Notes under the pieces: model-generated | Database searches by the model: none | Told to the model about the DNA's origin: nothing | What the model saw: the letters and a program-made list of their open reading frames with translations, nothing else | In this document: piece after piece, positions 11,878-23,143 of the stretch | Numbering within the stretch: position 1 is the stretch's first letter | How the letters are laid out: each line of letters begins with the position of its first letter | Program-made: the position numbers and the translations under genes | Assembly: GCA_026075535.2 (NCBI GenBank) | Contig: AP026545.1 | Location: forward strand, 11,098,001-11,162,000 | Origin: Tricholoma matsutake | Lineage: Eukaryota; Basidiomycota; Agaricomycetes; Agaricales; Tricholomataceae | Length of the DNA stretch: 64,000 bases | Reading direction: 5' to 3'

Positions 11878-12159
11878 ATTAATTTCAACATACAAAGGTC
11901 AGAATTATATTCTCCACTTGGAAAATGTTCTACATGTGCCCAGAATGCAAAATAATTTGATTTTGTTGTGGTGATCAGATGACACTGGAGGAAAATATCA
12001 TGGGGGAAATGGTCAAATAACTCTTACTATACAAGATGGCAAGGAAATTGCACAAGGAACAAAGGTCAATAATCATTTATACAGGATGAAGATGGTTATT
12101 TGACAAATGCACAATACAAATGTTGACCAGTCACATGCCAATTTAACATTTGTCAGGAA

Positions 12160-13228
12160 TGATGCGCCTCCTAATTGGGAAACATGGCACCGACATTTCA
12201 GACATATCAGGTATTCAGGACTTCAAAGATATTGGACAACAAACTAGTGGATGGATTCAACGTTGATCTTCAGTCACTTAAACCAGACTGTATAGCTTGC
12301 ACTGAGGCAAAGCAACATGTCAAACCTTTTCCAAAAATGTACCGAAGAAGTACCGAACCCAGTGAATTGATGCATATTGACTTATGGGGAAAATATGCAA
12401 TCAAATATATTAATGGCAATCAATACTATCTGCTATTTGTGGATGACACTAAGTGCTACATAACTGTCCAATGTCTGAAGCAGAAATCAGACATGGCACA
12501 GGAAGTTATTAATTATTTAGCTCATCTGATAACTCAAAATCAAAAACTGAAAGGGATTCAAATTGATTGTGGAAAAGAATTTGTAAACAAGAAGTTGGAA
12601 AGTTGGTGTAAGGAACACAGTATGAAAATTTGTTACACTGCTCCATACTCACCTTCACAGAATGGCATTGCTGAACATGAACTGAATGCCCGTTGAACTG
12701 TCCCATGCAATGATAATTGCCAACCAACTTCCAGAATTTCTTTGGGAATATGCAGTCTTTCATGCCACTTATCTCCAAAATTGAACATCTACCAAACACT
12801 TGCCAAAATCTACACCTTATGAGGGCTGGCATAATAAAAAACCAAATGTATCACATTTATGTGAATTTGGTGCACCTGTTTGGATTTTACTACAAGGACA
12901 AAAAGTAAATCGCAAGATGCAACCTAATCAAAATGGCAAGCTTACATTGGCTTTGATGATGGCACTGGAGTGGTTAAATATTACAATGCCAAAATGCGCA
13001 AGGTGCTCACCTCATGGAATTTCAAACAAATTATTCCTCCAGATCAAACCCCAATCCCAGAAAACATCAAACTTACACCCAATAGTCCACATGAGGGAGA
13101 GTCTGTTGGAGACATGCCATCTATGGGTGTAACAGGTTCAAATGATATAACTCCGATTCTTGAGCCCAGAAAAATGTGCAAAAGAAATCTGTTGGAGGGA
13201 GACATTGTAGATATTAATGCACCATGAA
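12160..13228 (+). pseudogene. copia-1 integrase
   Basis: The HHCC zinc-binding start (ETWHRHFRH, about 12178, and CIACTEAKQH, about 12292) is in two frames. The catalytic core follows in one frame: MHIDLWGKY carries the first aspartate, IDCGKEF the second and SPSQNGIAEHE the glutamate. Integrase joins the DNA copy to the target. Further C-terminal residues run in shifted frames up to 13228, where element D interrupts the gene exactly at its target duplication. Confidence 0.85.
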
Positions 13229-13689
13229 TAGTGTTCAAAGGTCCAGTTCACTGGACCAAAAAAATGACCGAAACCCAACTGAACCCAACTGAATGCAACT
13301 GAACTGGCAGTTGGGTTGCTGATTGCCTCAATTGAAAATTATTTAAAAACCAGTTGCATTTGGTTGCAACTGGTTTTCTTACAGTAATAGTATATACCTT
13401 ATACCCCTGTAAAACTACACACGTTACTAGAAAAATACAACTAATATATACTACTATACTAATTATAGTGAGCGCTCAGTAAAGAAACAGGTGAGGGACA
13501 AGCCTGGGGGCAAAAAGCACTCATGAAATGAGTGCTTATATACCCTGTGGCTCCACACAGACCATTTGGTTGTGCTTGGGCCCCAAAAAAAGAAAGTTGC
13601 ACCACTTTGCAAAACAATTCCCATGACCATGAATCACCCACAACACTGTTTCTTTTCCTCCCTCTGCTCTCACCACCAGTAAATCCAAG

Positions 13690-14110
13690 TGAATGACCTC
13701 AAAGTGGCCCCAAACAACAAGCTAGTCGTTGTTTGGGTCCCAGGTATGTCTTTTATTATTGATTTCTTCCTTTTCACTAACAATACATTTTTTAGTTTCT
13801 TGCCTTTTGAAATGACACCCTCTGGATCACCCAAGCCCTGCCCTAACCCTCCCAATGCAATACTGTGTTGATGCTGACACTAGCTGATGCCAACACCAAC
13901 ACCAACACCAATAATGATGTGGCAAACAAATCTGAGCCCAAACAATGACTAGTGTTGTTTGGGCCATTGGGTAAGTTTCTTATAATTTACTTTGTACGTT
14001 TACCAACTAACTAACTAGTCATTCTTCTTTTTAGGTGCTTGCCTGTTAGTACCGATGCATACCTGTTTCCCAAGCCACCGCTGTGAGCCTCTGCTCACAG
14101 GGTCACAAAG
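13690..14110 (+). repeat. element D left cargo: palindrome plus intron-like modules
   Basis: Two modules each have a palindrome around GTTTGGG (CCCAAACAACAAGC...GTTGTTTGGG; GCCCAAACAATGAC...GTTGTTTGGGC). An intron-like unit follows: GGTATGTC...CACTAAC...TTTTTTAG (13743-13794) and GGTAAGTT...AACTAACTAAC...TTTTTAG (13970-14034). A third motif, GAGCCTCTGCTCA, follows at about 14086. The same modules recur in the right half of D and in elements C and E. No long coding frame joins them. Confidence 0.6.
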
Positions 14111-14163
14111 GGTGCTTTTTCTGGACAATGGACAACAACACCGATGAATGCCAATGCTGACAA

Positions 14164-14530
14164 TGATGATACTCAACTCAGAAACCCAAACAAAACCTAT
14201 AAAATGGCTTCAAATGATATAACACAAGTCAGAGGAAGGGTGTGAGGTGGTACTAAATATTGCTGTCAACAATGAACATGAATGCAATGTGATGTGATGC
14301 TGTACAAAGTACTGCAAAAGGTTGCAAAGAAGTTTGAAGAATTTTGAGTGTGTGCAAAGTTGTTTTGAAGATTTTCGAGGATAGTGATGACAATAGGGTG
14401 TGAAAAGTACAAAAGGGCGATGGGAGTCAAAGGTGACAAGAGATGATTGAGATGATAGGAGAGAGTTTAGAGATGGTACAATGAATTTCGAAGAAGTTTG
14501 CGACAATTCACAGAACTTTCGAGCTAAGAC
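14164..14530 (-). repeat. antisense LTR of family B, segment 1 of 3
   Basis: From TGATGATACTC at 14164 this matches the reverse orientation of the gypsy B LTR, starting with the end of the LTR as at 23144. The rest of the same LTR lies at 24159-24522 and 33259-33525, displaced by gypsy A, gypsy B and the inversion. No internal gypsy sequence belongs to it, so it is probably an old solo LTR inserted into element D. Its target duplication is not clear (GACAA and ATGAA). Confidence 0.7.
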
Positions 14531-14932
14531 TGTTAGGAAACCACCCCATTACCTAATAAAATTTCATTTTTATTTTATTATGTCGAATTATGCTACATGA
14601 CGCCAAATGATGCTACACTTTGATAGCATGAGAATTTTATTTTGCACACATCAATATGTACGCGCATGTATGAGTGCATTGGTAACAACAATGTACAATA
14701 TATGTAACATAGTATATAAACCCTAAATATATGCCTAGGGGACCCTAGTTGTGTTCTCTTAGGTATTCCACCTATGTTTTTGGTGTGAAAGGCCTTTCTC
14801 AACCAACTCATCTATTAATAACCCCTCACATCAAAACCATCAGTTCCCCCATCATGCACACAGATCCCAACCCCTTCTTGTAGAGAGAACCTGCATGGTC
14901 TTAGCTAGCAGATAGTGGGTGTTGCCCTAACA
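14531..14932 (+). repeat. gypsy A LTR (5')
   Basis: 402 bp, TGTTAGG...CCTAACA. Two more copies lie at 24523-24924 (inverted) and 28265-28666. Differences among copies are mainly TG/CA against CG, the pattern of CpG decay. Confidence 0.92.
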
Positions 14933-15428
14933 GAAGAACACAACTTCCCATATCAGTGTGCCTTCTCTTATTTGCACATACATCATTGTTTCACCGTGCC
15001 ACATCTGACTACTCATCCTTTCAGCACAAGCCGGAAGTACTTGTATATATGTAATCTACCTTTTCTTTTGTAAGCCAATGCCAGGCCTCACCTTACATTG
15101 TGACTGCCAGTGATCGAGAGGTGGCGCTCGTCATTAGGACAGCTGCAACCAGACAACCAATTGGATCTGGTTTAGTTATGATTTACATCACTCTATTCGG
15201 ATGACTATTTTAGTTACAAGCCAAATTCAGTGTTATCTCCGAGATCAGGCACTGTTGGAAGGGTTATTGATCCAAAGTGTCAAATTAGGCGCCCAACAAA
15301 CGACGAACGATGACGAACCATTGATGAACCATTGACGAACCATCACGTGACCCGTAAACATTTGGAGAGATCTCAAAGAACAAATCTTGAATTTGTTGAA
15401 GAAGTGATTCATCACAGATTTTACAATT

Positions 15429-16073
15429 ATGTCCGAACCTTCAACTTCTAATCCTGGCCCTAATCCTGTTCCCACACCAGCACTAGAGGCCAAAATTGAT
15501 GCACTTACAGTGCAAATGTCTCAATTAGTGTCAGTGTTGGCAGCATCACAACCCAGACAAGTGGAAGTATGGCCAGAGATGACAGGAGAAAGAGATGATG
15601 AGATGGAGGAGATGGTGGAGTGGATGTCGCAGGAGGATGAGATGGCAGAGAAATCTGGAAATGAAAAAGTGCACTTACCTAAGTATGCATCCCTGCAAAT
15701 CTTTGATGGTACCATGGAGAATACAAAATCCTTCATCAGCTCTATAGTATTGTACATCCATGGGAGGAAGCCAGAGTTTCATACAGCCGAGTCTAGGATT
15801 ATGTTTGCTCTCTCATACATTCAGGGGGGGAAAGCACAGTTCTGGAGAAACGAGGCTATTAATCAAATTGCCATGGGAAATAAACCATTTGCAACCTTCA
15901 AGGAATTTCTGGAGAGATTGGAGGCACAGTTTGGAGACCCTAATCCAAAGGCAACAGCCAATGCTAAATTAAAGACCATGCGCCAAGGTTCCCTAACAGC
16001 AGATGAATTTATTTTGCAGTTCAAAGCAGAAGCTTTGCAAACAGATATGGGAGAAGCTGCATTGGTAGAGTTG
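15429..16073 (+). pseudogene. gypsy A Gag, N-terminal part
   Basis: The 5' part of Gag starts with MSEPSTSNPGPNP. A helical stretch predicted as coiled coil (about residues 20-40) is followed by an acidic segment and the retrotrans-gag core (NTKSFISSIVLYI near residue 97, then GGKAQFWRNEAI near 133 and FKEFLERLEAQFGDP near 157). The frame after ALVEL near 16072 becomes the complement of gypsy B integrase, marking an inversion breakpoint. The C-terminal half of Gag lies on the other strand, ending at about 29673. Confidence 0.85.
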
Positions 16074-16545
16074 GTCATGGCATTTTCTTGTGGAAGGTTT
16101 TGCCACTCGGGATAAGTCATTAGTGAACATCGAACTTGTATGATATACTTGAATCTGCTCGAGGGAGGCATGTCAATGTAGACTTTGCTGAATAAAGGTG
16201 TGGGTGTGGTGACAGTAGGTGGGATAAGGAGATTTCGAGTTTGTTGTACTTGGCACAGGTGGCAAGTGCAAATATACCATGTGATGTCTGCTTTCATGTT
16301 AGGCCACCAGAATTGTAGGGAAATAATGGCTTTTGTCATGAAGACCATTTTGTGTCTGATATTGTTGTGAGCTGCTCGAATAACTTTGAGACGATGCTCG
16401 GGAATTGCGACAATTTTGTGAGCTCCATGAGAATCCTTCCTCCAAAGTTTGCCACAATCTAAGAAGAATTCGGTGCAATATCAAATGAAGGTAGCATATT
16501 TGGAATCTGATAAATCTGGAGGTTGTACCAAATCCTCTAACCATT
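16074..16545 (-). pseudogene. gypsy B integrase, N-terminal half
   Basis: Minus-strand fragments show the zinc-binding region (FWWPNMKADITWYI, then CTCHLCQVQQT) and the start of the core (YIDMPPSSRFKYIIQVRCSL and YPEWQNLPQEN). The sequence ends abruptly at 16074 against gypsy A Gag. The catalytic remainder, starting near IICRWGSLYEIVSNNG, is on the plus strand from 29674. A few codons seem lost at the junction. Confidence 0.75.
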
Positions 16546-18345
16546 TTTGAATGTGAATTAATCTTTCTTCTTCCTTTTTCGCATTATTCGTTTGTGGGAC
16601 ATTGTCGTAGGTCAGATCCTCCCCCTTACTGAGATCTGAGGAGAGAGAGAGTGTTGAAACTCGATAGGAAGTGAAGGGTCGAGTCATAATGGGATTGATT
16701 TGGTGTATGAAACTGTGAAGATGGTCGATCCAGTCTCCAAAATTGTTTTCATTATCGAACTGGTCATCTTTGTCTTGTGGAGGACATCTCGAAAGTTCGT
16801 CTGGACCATGATGTGTACCTGCAACATGAACTAATGTGAAGTGAAAAGTGAGAATCGAGATGATCCATCGATTGATGCTAGCGCTAGGAGCGATATCAGG
16901 ATTCGAGAGCATGCCTTTGATATACCTTGCGTTGACTTTGACAATGAGGTTTCGGACCCCTATTAGGTACAATTGAAGTGCTCCCAGAGCGTGATATAGA
17001 CCGTAGAGTTCGAGTTTCACTTGCGAAAACTGGGATTTGTGGTCGTTAAGCATGATTGAGCCGAATCGACTGTAATATCATTTTCGAGGGTTGTTGGGAT
17101 TGCATTGCGCGAGAAAGAAACCAATAGCGATGTACAAAGTATTGACTGATAGGATAACTGGGGCATCAAATGAGTAGTCGATAGCATGAATTGCTGGGGA
17201 ATTGATATTTGTTTTGGTCCGAATTTGAAAGGGACATCTTTTTGTGTAAGGTGTATTAGAGCTGTAGCACATTGAGCAAAGTTTCAAATAAAGATACGAC
17301 AAACTCCAATAGTTCCTAGAAATGCCTTGACTTCGGTAAGGCTTCGACAAGGCCCCCATTTGCTAACCGCTGCAATGCAAGTGGGATCAGCCATATGACC
17401 TTCGATATTGCATTGATGACCTAGAACGATTATTTCGGGGATGCAAAGGTAAAGTTTTGGACCAGAAAATGTTCCTCCGCAATACTTCATGCATTGGACT
17501 ATACAATTTAGATTCCCAAAATGTTCCCAAATGAAGTGTCAAATGCCTGGATTATCAGTGATCATTTTGTAAGATCCTCCGATAGTTCGATATTCTGATT
17601 TTGGACCCTTAACTGGTGTGTCGTCAATGTAAGGGATGGTGACATGAGGGATTTCGGGTTGTAGGATGAATGTTATGTCATCATGTAAGATTGGAACTGA
17701 GTTCATCCAACCCATTGGTAGCGTGACGATTCGAAGCAGTCCAAAAGGTGTCTGAAATGTTGTTAGATCTCAAGATGTTTCTGCGACTTTCCTTTCATCG
17801 AATGCGACATATAGGTCCAACATTCCACTGCAAGAACATCTGCCAAACTGTTCAGCTAGATGCTCGGGGATTGGGACAGTGCCAGAGTGCTGAATTGTTA
17901 CTTGATTAAGGGGTTCGAGACTGTGTACTATTCAAAGTGATTTTGCATCTTTCTTCGCAATGCAAAACCATTGCGATCGATACAATGATTTTGACAACTC
18001 ATAAACTCCTGCTTCTATCTTCTTCTTCAGCATTTTGCAGATCTGTTCGTACAGACCAGGAGGTATAGGGATATTATGTTCAACCCATGGAGTGTGAGGA
18101 ATAACAGGGAATTCAATAGGAGGAAAGAAGTCAGGGCAAAAGCTTCCTCATTCTTGTTTGGTCCATGCAAAACCCGTTTTGTGATTTCGGATAAAGTTGT
18201 GCATAAGCTTTCATTCTTCTGGCCATAGGAAATTGCCAGGATGGTTCTTGTCAATAATAGCTTTGCGCTTGAGTGTATAGTGGGGAGAAGGGACAAACAA
18301 TGGGGGGTGAGGATTGAGTTTTGGCATTTTCTCGAGGGGGTCACC
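16545..18345 (-). pseudogene. gypsy B reverse transcriptase and RNase H, broken
   Basis: Reading minus-strand frames from about 18345 to 16545 gives a degraded polymerase. The catalytic box is YIDDTPVKGP at about 17625, preceded by LPMGWMNSVPI at about 17715; the block SLTEVKAFLGTIGVCRIFI follows near 17300. RNase H remnants include KVNARYIKGML, and VHVAGTHHGPDELSR near 16800 is the usual connection end. At least eight stops or shifts interrupt it. The YIDD box itself is intact. Confidence 0.75.
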
Positions 18346-18764
18346 AGTGATTGTTCAAATAATGTGAAATCGATCGGGTAGTTCAGTAATAACTGGTCAA
18401 ACCTTCTGTGCGACTGGTTTGTATTTCTTCTTTGAGGCTACAAAGATTGGGTATATAGAGTCAGTTGACAAGATGTGGGGAGAGGAAATGATAGCAGAGT
18501 CATGCATAGAGGTGGCTGTTGAGGCCGATAAGAAAGTTGCATACTGGTGGCTAGCCATTAAATATAAGTTTGCAAGAATCGAGGAAAAGGAAAGGGTGTT
18601 CAAAGAGTTCGAGGAGTCAATATCAGGAATAATCACAGTGTACTCAATAGTTATAGAGGAATTAGAATGGTGAAAAGAAATAATGAGGGCACACTGGTTA
18701 TTCTCCGAGATTTTATCCTCTAGTTGCGAAAATCCTTGCAAACTACTCTTCTTCAATGATTAGA

Positions 18765-19145
18765 TCAGGGGATAGTTGAAATAGTGCAGGATCGTGTCGA
18801 GTTTGGATCGAAAATAGTTATTGTTTGTGCTTCGTTTTGATAATTCTTTACCGTACTCTCTGTGAGAACATTGAATGGTCGTCTGAGCAGAATGTTGTAG
18901 GCTGGATCGTGGATAATGTGTATTTGCATGTAGAGGGTGATGCTACCGACTTTGCAAGGTAGGTTCCTTACTAAACCTAGACTCTGGTCAATACCACTAT
19001 TAGCTGATTGTAGAGGGATGTGTATCAAAGGATTGTATGCGAGACCGAGTTCATGACAAACTTCTTCCAATATTGCAATGATCGATGAACCTGGATCAAC
19101 TACGCTTTCGACTGGATTTCTGCCGTTGACATTCATCATAACCAA
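18765..19145 (-). pseudogene. gypsy B aspartic protease
   Basis: A 126-residue minus frame has the retropepsin pattern. ESVVDPGSSIIAILEE carries the catalytic aspartate in a D-P-G-S form of D-S/T-G, and HIIHDPAYNILLRRPF matches the later glycine-rich flap and alpha region. The enzyme would cleave the Gag-Pol precursor. It lies between Gag and RT in normal gypsy order. Confidence 0.75.
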
Positions 19146-19845
19146 TCTAATAGAGTGTGATTCCTTGGCTGCGATGAAAGGTTCAGGTATTTCTCCAGGG
19201 TGAAGACTGCTAATATAGGTTTTGTAAGGGTCATTAATTACAAAAATGTCATCATGAAGGAGATTTGTAGCATTATTTCCTTTGGGTCACTGGATATGAC
19301 GTGCAGTGACCTGTTTCTTCCATTTTGTACAAACTTTGGGCGATAGTGAAAGTAATTCTTCAGGAGTTAGAGTGATAATCGGGGTTTTCATCGATCAGGT
19401 GGAGACGTCTTCAGTGATTTTGTCCTTTTGAATGGGTGCTTGGGTACGGTATGATGGGCCATCTTTTGCTTTTCCTGTCAATGCAAAGTTGCGTTCATGG
19501 GGAGGTAGGTATGAATTTTCTTTAGTGCCATTGTAGGGATGTATTACCAGTTGCGATGGTTTCTCAGAGGTCAAAGATGGTGCCAAATTCAAATTAGGTA
19601 GGTTGGTTGCTGTGGACAATATCGATGGTGCTGGTGGTTGTGGGATGAATCGTTCGACTGGCGCAGGGATTGAGGGTAGGAACTGTTGGCACATTCAAAT
19701 CAGTTCACACAAAAGGTCTACCACTTTGCAAAGCATATATCTCTTGTTCAAGTTGTGTGATATGATCTTTGGCCATTGTGGATAGGTTGGTAATTTGGTA
19801 GACACCTCTGGATGGCATCAAAGAAACTGTCGAAGGTGCAATATT

Positions 19846-20912
19846 ATACATTAGTGAAGGGGTAACATTAGATGGAGGGTTTCGTCAAGTCCATTCGTCA
19901 ATCCTGTCCTTGATAAAATAACCGGGGATGCTTTGAGGAGTGAATTGACCATTTGGGAGAACGATTTTGCCTTCAGTGTTCTTCTTACACTTTCCTTCAT
20001 TGATATATGACTGGCAAACCAAGCAATCGCTAATGAAATGTCCTGCAAGCCCACAAAAGATGCAAACTAAAGTTTCGAGCTGGTCTGAATGAAATCCACT
20101 GTTAGGTCAAGTAGTGTTCATGGTCTTTGAACCTGCTAAAGAGTGGCTGCAAATTTCTTGAGGATTGCTGTAAGATCTTCTGATTTAATTTGAGGTGAAG
20201 ATGTCGAGGTTGTTGGAATTGCTGAAGGTGCTGAAGAATGCAAACTGAGTAGCAATGTCAAATCTGAGCCAATAGATCCTGCTAAAATGAATTTTGCCAC
20301 TGCATGAATATTGTCGAGTGGGTAGGGGTCATTGGGGTAGTGATCGGGGAATTTTAGTTTGAGTCATTGAGCGATTCTAGCCCATAAACCTGGTTGGAAA
20401 CCCCGGACAAAGGCTCTGCTTTGTTCAGCATTGGAAATCCTGCCTTCAGTAGATAGAAACTTTGTAATGTTATAGAATGACCAAAAGTATAATCCCAAAT
20501 TGCTTGCATTGTAAATACCTATGCGAAGTTGTTTGCCAATGAGTTTGTCCATGTCCGAAATTGACCATTTCTGATTGTCTTCGGAACCAAGGTACAGTTG
20601 GTGAATAGCGATGCAAAAATTCTGGAATGAAATGCTGGCATCATATTCTGGAATCAATTCCCAGAGCTCAGAAGTGTTGATATCAAGGTAGCAACAAGCA
20701 TGCTTCTTCATTTCTTCAGAGTTCATGACATTGCACACTGAGAAAAGCAATTCGAGCTCGTTAAAATATCTGCAAAGTTCTCGTGGCTGAGTGGGGTCGA
20801 ATTTTGGAGCCATGGAATGACCATGAGCTGGCATAGTTGCTTGTGTAGTCATGAATGCAATGTTTCTAGGGGTAGGGGTTAAAACTTGGGTGAATGATGG
20901 TAGAGGAGTCAA
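19846..20912 (-). pseudogene. gypsy B Gag with zinc knuckle
   Basis: The Gag core is a minus frame at 20364-20912 (LCRYFNELELLFSVCNV near residue 46, FVRGFQPGLWARIAQ at its end). In another frame near 20065-19995 a CCHC knuckle reads CIFCGLAGHFISDC. A Ser/Thr/Glu-rich stretch lies upstream at about 20935-20995. The knuckle binds genomic RNA during particle assembly. Stops and a shift separate the core from the knuckle. Confidence 0.75.
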
Positions 20913-21164
20913 AGTTGTTGGAAGGATGAATGAAGAGGTAGATGATGAAGATGAAGAAGTAGAGGATGATGTTGAGGGCGATGAGATTGGTGAAGGGAAT
21001 AGTCAATGATGAGTCAATTCTGCTTTGGAAACAGGGATTAGAATATCTCCTGATTGTTCGAGAGCTTCAAAGGTGTGGCAAATGTTGATTTGTAGGTTTC
21101 TAGCTTGTGTTGGCCTAAGCTGGGAGATTCAAGATGGATTAGGCGATGAAATGATTTAGAAACC

Positions 21165-21177
21165 CCTCGCAGTGGGC
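21165..21177. repeat. 13-bp duplication flanking element C (left copy)
   Basis: CCTCGCAGTGGGC occurs here and at 23124-23136, on either side of element C. The right copy is part of the gypsy B primer-binding region, so the repeat is probably a target-site duplication, longer than the 8 bp typical of hAT. Confidence 0.6.
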
Positions 21178-21469
21178 AGTACTTTACACTCCCACCCCCA
21201 GTCCGAGCGGACTCCACTCGGACACACTCAGACACTTGGACTGTGCTCAGACACTTGGACTCTGCTTGGACTCTGCTCAGACACTGCTCAGACACTCAGA
21301 CTGTCCTAGGACTGTCCAAGTTGTCTGAGTAAAGTCTGAGGACTGCACTCAGACTTTGCTTGGACAACATCAATTGTGCATTTATTTACACCTTCTATAG
21401 TACTGTCCAAGTAAAGTCTGAGTTCCAGTCTTAGAGAAAGTCTTATAAGTGTGACAAAATGATGTGTGC

Positions 21470-21553
21470 ACAGCAGGAATTGAACCAACAGCCTTCTGGA
21501 CTAGCAATCACATGACGACAAAACATGCACACTCTACCACTTAAGCCAAGTAG
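21470..21553 (-). other. tRNA-like block in the left arm of element C
   Basis: On the minus strand an A-box-like TGGCTTAAGTGGTAGAGTG is followed about 50 bases later by a B-box GGTTCAATTCC, with a T-arm that can pair. No good acceptor stem is seen, so it is not called as a tRNA gene. It is better read as a tRNA-derived, SINE-like segment with internal Pol III promoter boxes. Confidence 0.45.
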
Positions 21554-21649
21554 TCATTTAAAGTTACATACATTATATCTATTTATTACTGAAATCTAAT
21601 TTTTATATATCATGAATAGATTATTAAATTGACCCCCTCACATCTGTGC

Positions 21650-22720
21650 GAGGGGTAATTAATATGGGTAATTAATATGTATAATACTAAGCCCTCCCCT
21701 TGCAAGCTCGAGGGGAGGGGGCCATAACTATCAATTTGTCATCGTGGGTGTCCCCACTCTCGTCATCATCTCCCTTCCCTCTCATCTCCCTTTCCTCTCA
21801 TCTCCCTTCCCTCTCGTCTCCTTCCCCCTCGTCTCTTCCCCCTCACCTTCCACCCTGTGAGCAGGGGCTTGCAGCAGTGGTGGTGGAGGTGTCATCGTCG
21901 TCGTCATCACCAGTAGTAGTTTGTACCTATAAAAAGTTAGTTAGGATCGAAAAATGAAATGAGAAAAGAAAAAAAAACTTACCTAGGACCCCTAATCATG
22001 GTTGTTCCACCCATCGTCCACCCTACGAGCAGTGGCTCATAGGGCTGGGGTGGGTGCTGTTGTTGTTCCGTGCCATCGTCGTCATTCCACCCACCATCCA
22101 CCCCATGAGCAGTTGCTTGTGAGGCTGGAGGTGGGTGGTGTGTCCAGTGTGGTGGGCATGAGTAGCCGTTCTTGTTGTTTCAAAGTTGCACCCATTCCCA
22201 CCCCGTGAGCAGCTGCTTGCAGCAGTGGTTCTGAGTGCTCGTCATCATCGTCATCAGCAGTACTAGATAATACCTAAAAAAGTTTGTTAGTAACAAAAAC
22301 AAGAAAAAAAACTTACCAACGGCCCAAGAGACATCTTTTCTTTGTTTGCTTTGCCTTCCTTTCATTGTTTCCTGCTCATCCCCTCATCATTCCATCTCCC
22401 AGTCCCAGTCGTCTCCAGTCACCTCATTGTGTTGTTGTTCCATTTGGCCAAGTCGGTGTTGCCATTGTCTTGCCATTTTGCAGTTGTACCCATCCCCACC
22501 CCGCAAGCAGTTGCTTGCAGCGGTGGTTCTGGGTCCTAGGGTGGTGGCTGTGTCAGCCATTGTCATGGTTTTGAGGCTGCGGCGTCATTATAACATAGAT
22601 AAAACCTATGATTAAGGAAATTTCAGTTAGTTAAACAAAACAACAAAAATCATGTAAAAAAACACTTACAAGTGAGCCCAAACGACAATGCTGTCATTTG
22701 GGCTTGTTCCCATTGTTGGT
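21650..22720 (-). repeat. element C cargo: palindromes and intron-like modules
   Basis: Read on the minus strand there are three intron-like units beginning GTAAGT plus a T-run: about 22663 to 22608, 22315 to 22272 and 21981 to 21924. Each has a CTAAC/ACTAAC word before a terminal AG. The first follows a palindrome around GCCCAAATGAC/GTCGTTTGGGC. Five copies of a second palindrome, GAGCAGYNGCTYR within CCACCC...GGGTGG, lie between them. A pyrimidine-rich tract (CTCATCTCCCTTCC-like) fills 21764-21850. Short frames here are low complexity and not called. Confidence 0.6.
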
Positions 22721-22826
22721 TATTGGGGTAGGAGGTAAGGAGGAGGCGGCACCGTTGCCAGCGTTGTTGATGATGTGGTTGTGTTGATTTGTCATCACAG
22801 CCAGGGCAGTACATAGAGAGATATAA

Positions 22827-22920
22827 CTACTTACATGTAATGATGCTTTAGTCTAACTGTTATGTCGCTGACTTAATTGTACTTTATCATGTGACTATGA
22901 GGGTTCAATCCCTGCAGTAG
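22827..22920 (+). other. tRNA-like block in the right arm of element C
   Basis: On the plus strand a weak A box near 22850 and a B box GGGTTCAATCCC near 22901 are bracketed by CTACT and AGTAG, which could pair like an acceptor stem. It is the inverted counterpart of 21470-21553. Probably tRNA-derived rather than a working tRNA. Confidence 0.4.
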
Positions 22921-23123
22921 CCACAGATTTTTCAGTCAATTATATAAGCAACTTGGACAGTCCTAGGACTGTATGAGTGCTGGTCCACTCGGACTCCACT
23001 CGGATGCTCAGACAGTCCGAGGACTCAGCTCAGACTGGACATTTAGTTTGGCAGGACTTTCAGCCAAAGAAGTCTGAGTGTCTGAGCAGACTCCACTCGG
23101 ATTGGGGGGGGGGAGTGTAAAGA

Positions 23124-23143
23124 CCTCGCAGTGGGCTCCAAAA
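23124..23143 (-). promoter_or_regulatory. gypsy B primer-binding site
   Basis: On the minus strand TGGAGCCCACTGCGAGG starts within a few bases of the 5' LTR end, where the tRNA primer site of a gypsy element lies. Element C is inserted right behind it. Confidence 0.55.

Larger units (their letters stand above)
14531..16073 (+). mobile_element. gypsy A (chromovirus), left half: 5' LTR, leader and N-terminal Gag
   Basis: The 402-bp LTR at 14531-14932 is followed by about 500 bp of leader and the start of Gag. The sequence is cut at about 16073. The other half (rest of Gag, Pol, 3' LTR) is found inverted at 24523-29673. The outer flanks are AAGAC (14526-14530) and, in reverse complement, AAGAT (24518-24522): a 5-bp duplication with one change. 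This shows both halves are one insertion. Confidence 0.85.
21182..23122. mobile_element. element C: non-autonomous DNA transposon inserted at the gypsy B primer site
   Basis: Perfect 12-bp inverted termini CTTTACACTCCC (21182-21193 and complement 23111-23122) are followed by C-rich tracts. Inside each end lies a dense array of CTCAGACAC/ CTTGGACT-like words (21195-21440 and 22935-23105). Further in, each arm holds a tRNA-like block, and the middle (21650-22720) holds palindrome and intron-like modules shared with elements D and E. There is no transposase. The element separates the gypsy B LTR and primer site from its leader. Confidence 0.75.

Noticed and set aside
10381..13228. A separate, complete copia ending at 13.2 kb
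   Set aside because: No LTR lies at 13.2 kb. The missing RT, RNase H and 3' LTR are found at 34.5-36.5 kb with a matching 5-bp duplication.
21700..22615. Ser/Pro/Leu-rich and Val-rich small frames
   Set aside because: Low-complexity translation of pyrimidine tracts and palindromes within element C.
21470..22920. Genuine tRNA genes in element C
   Set aside because: B boxes are good, but acceptor stems and anticodon arms do not fold into a standard cloverleaf by eye.
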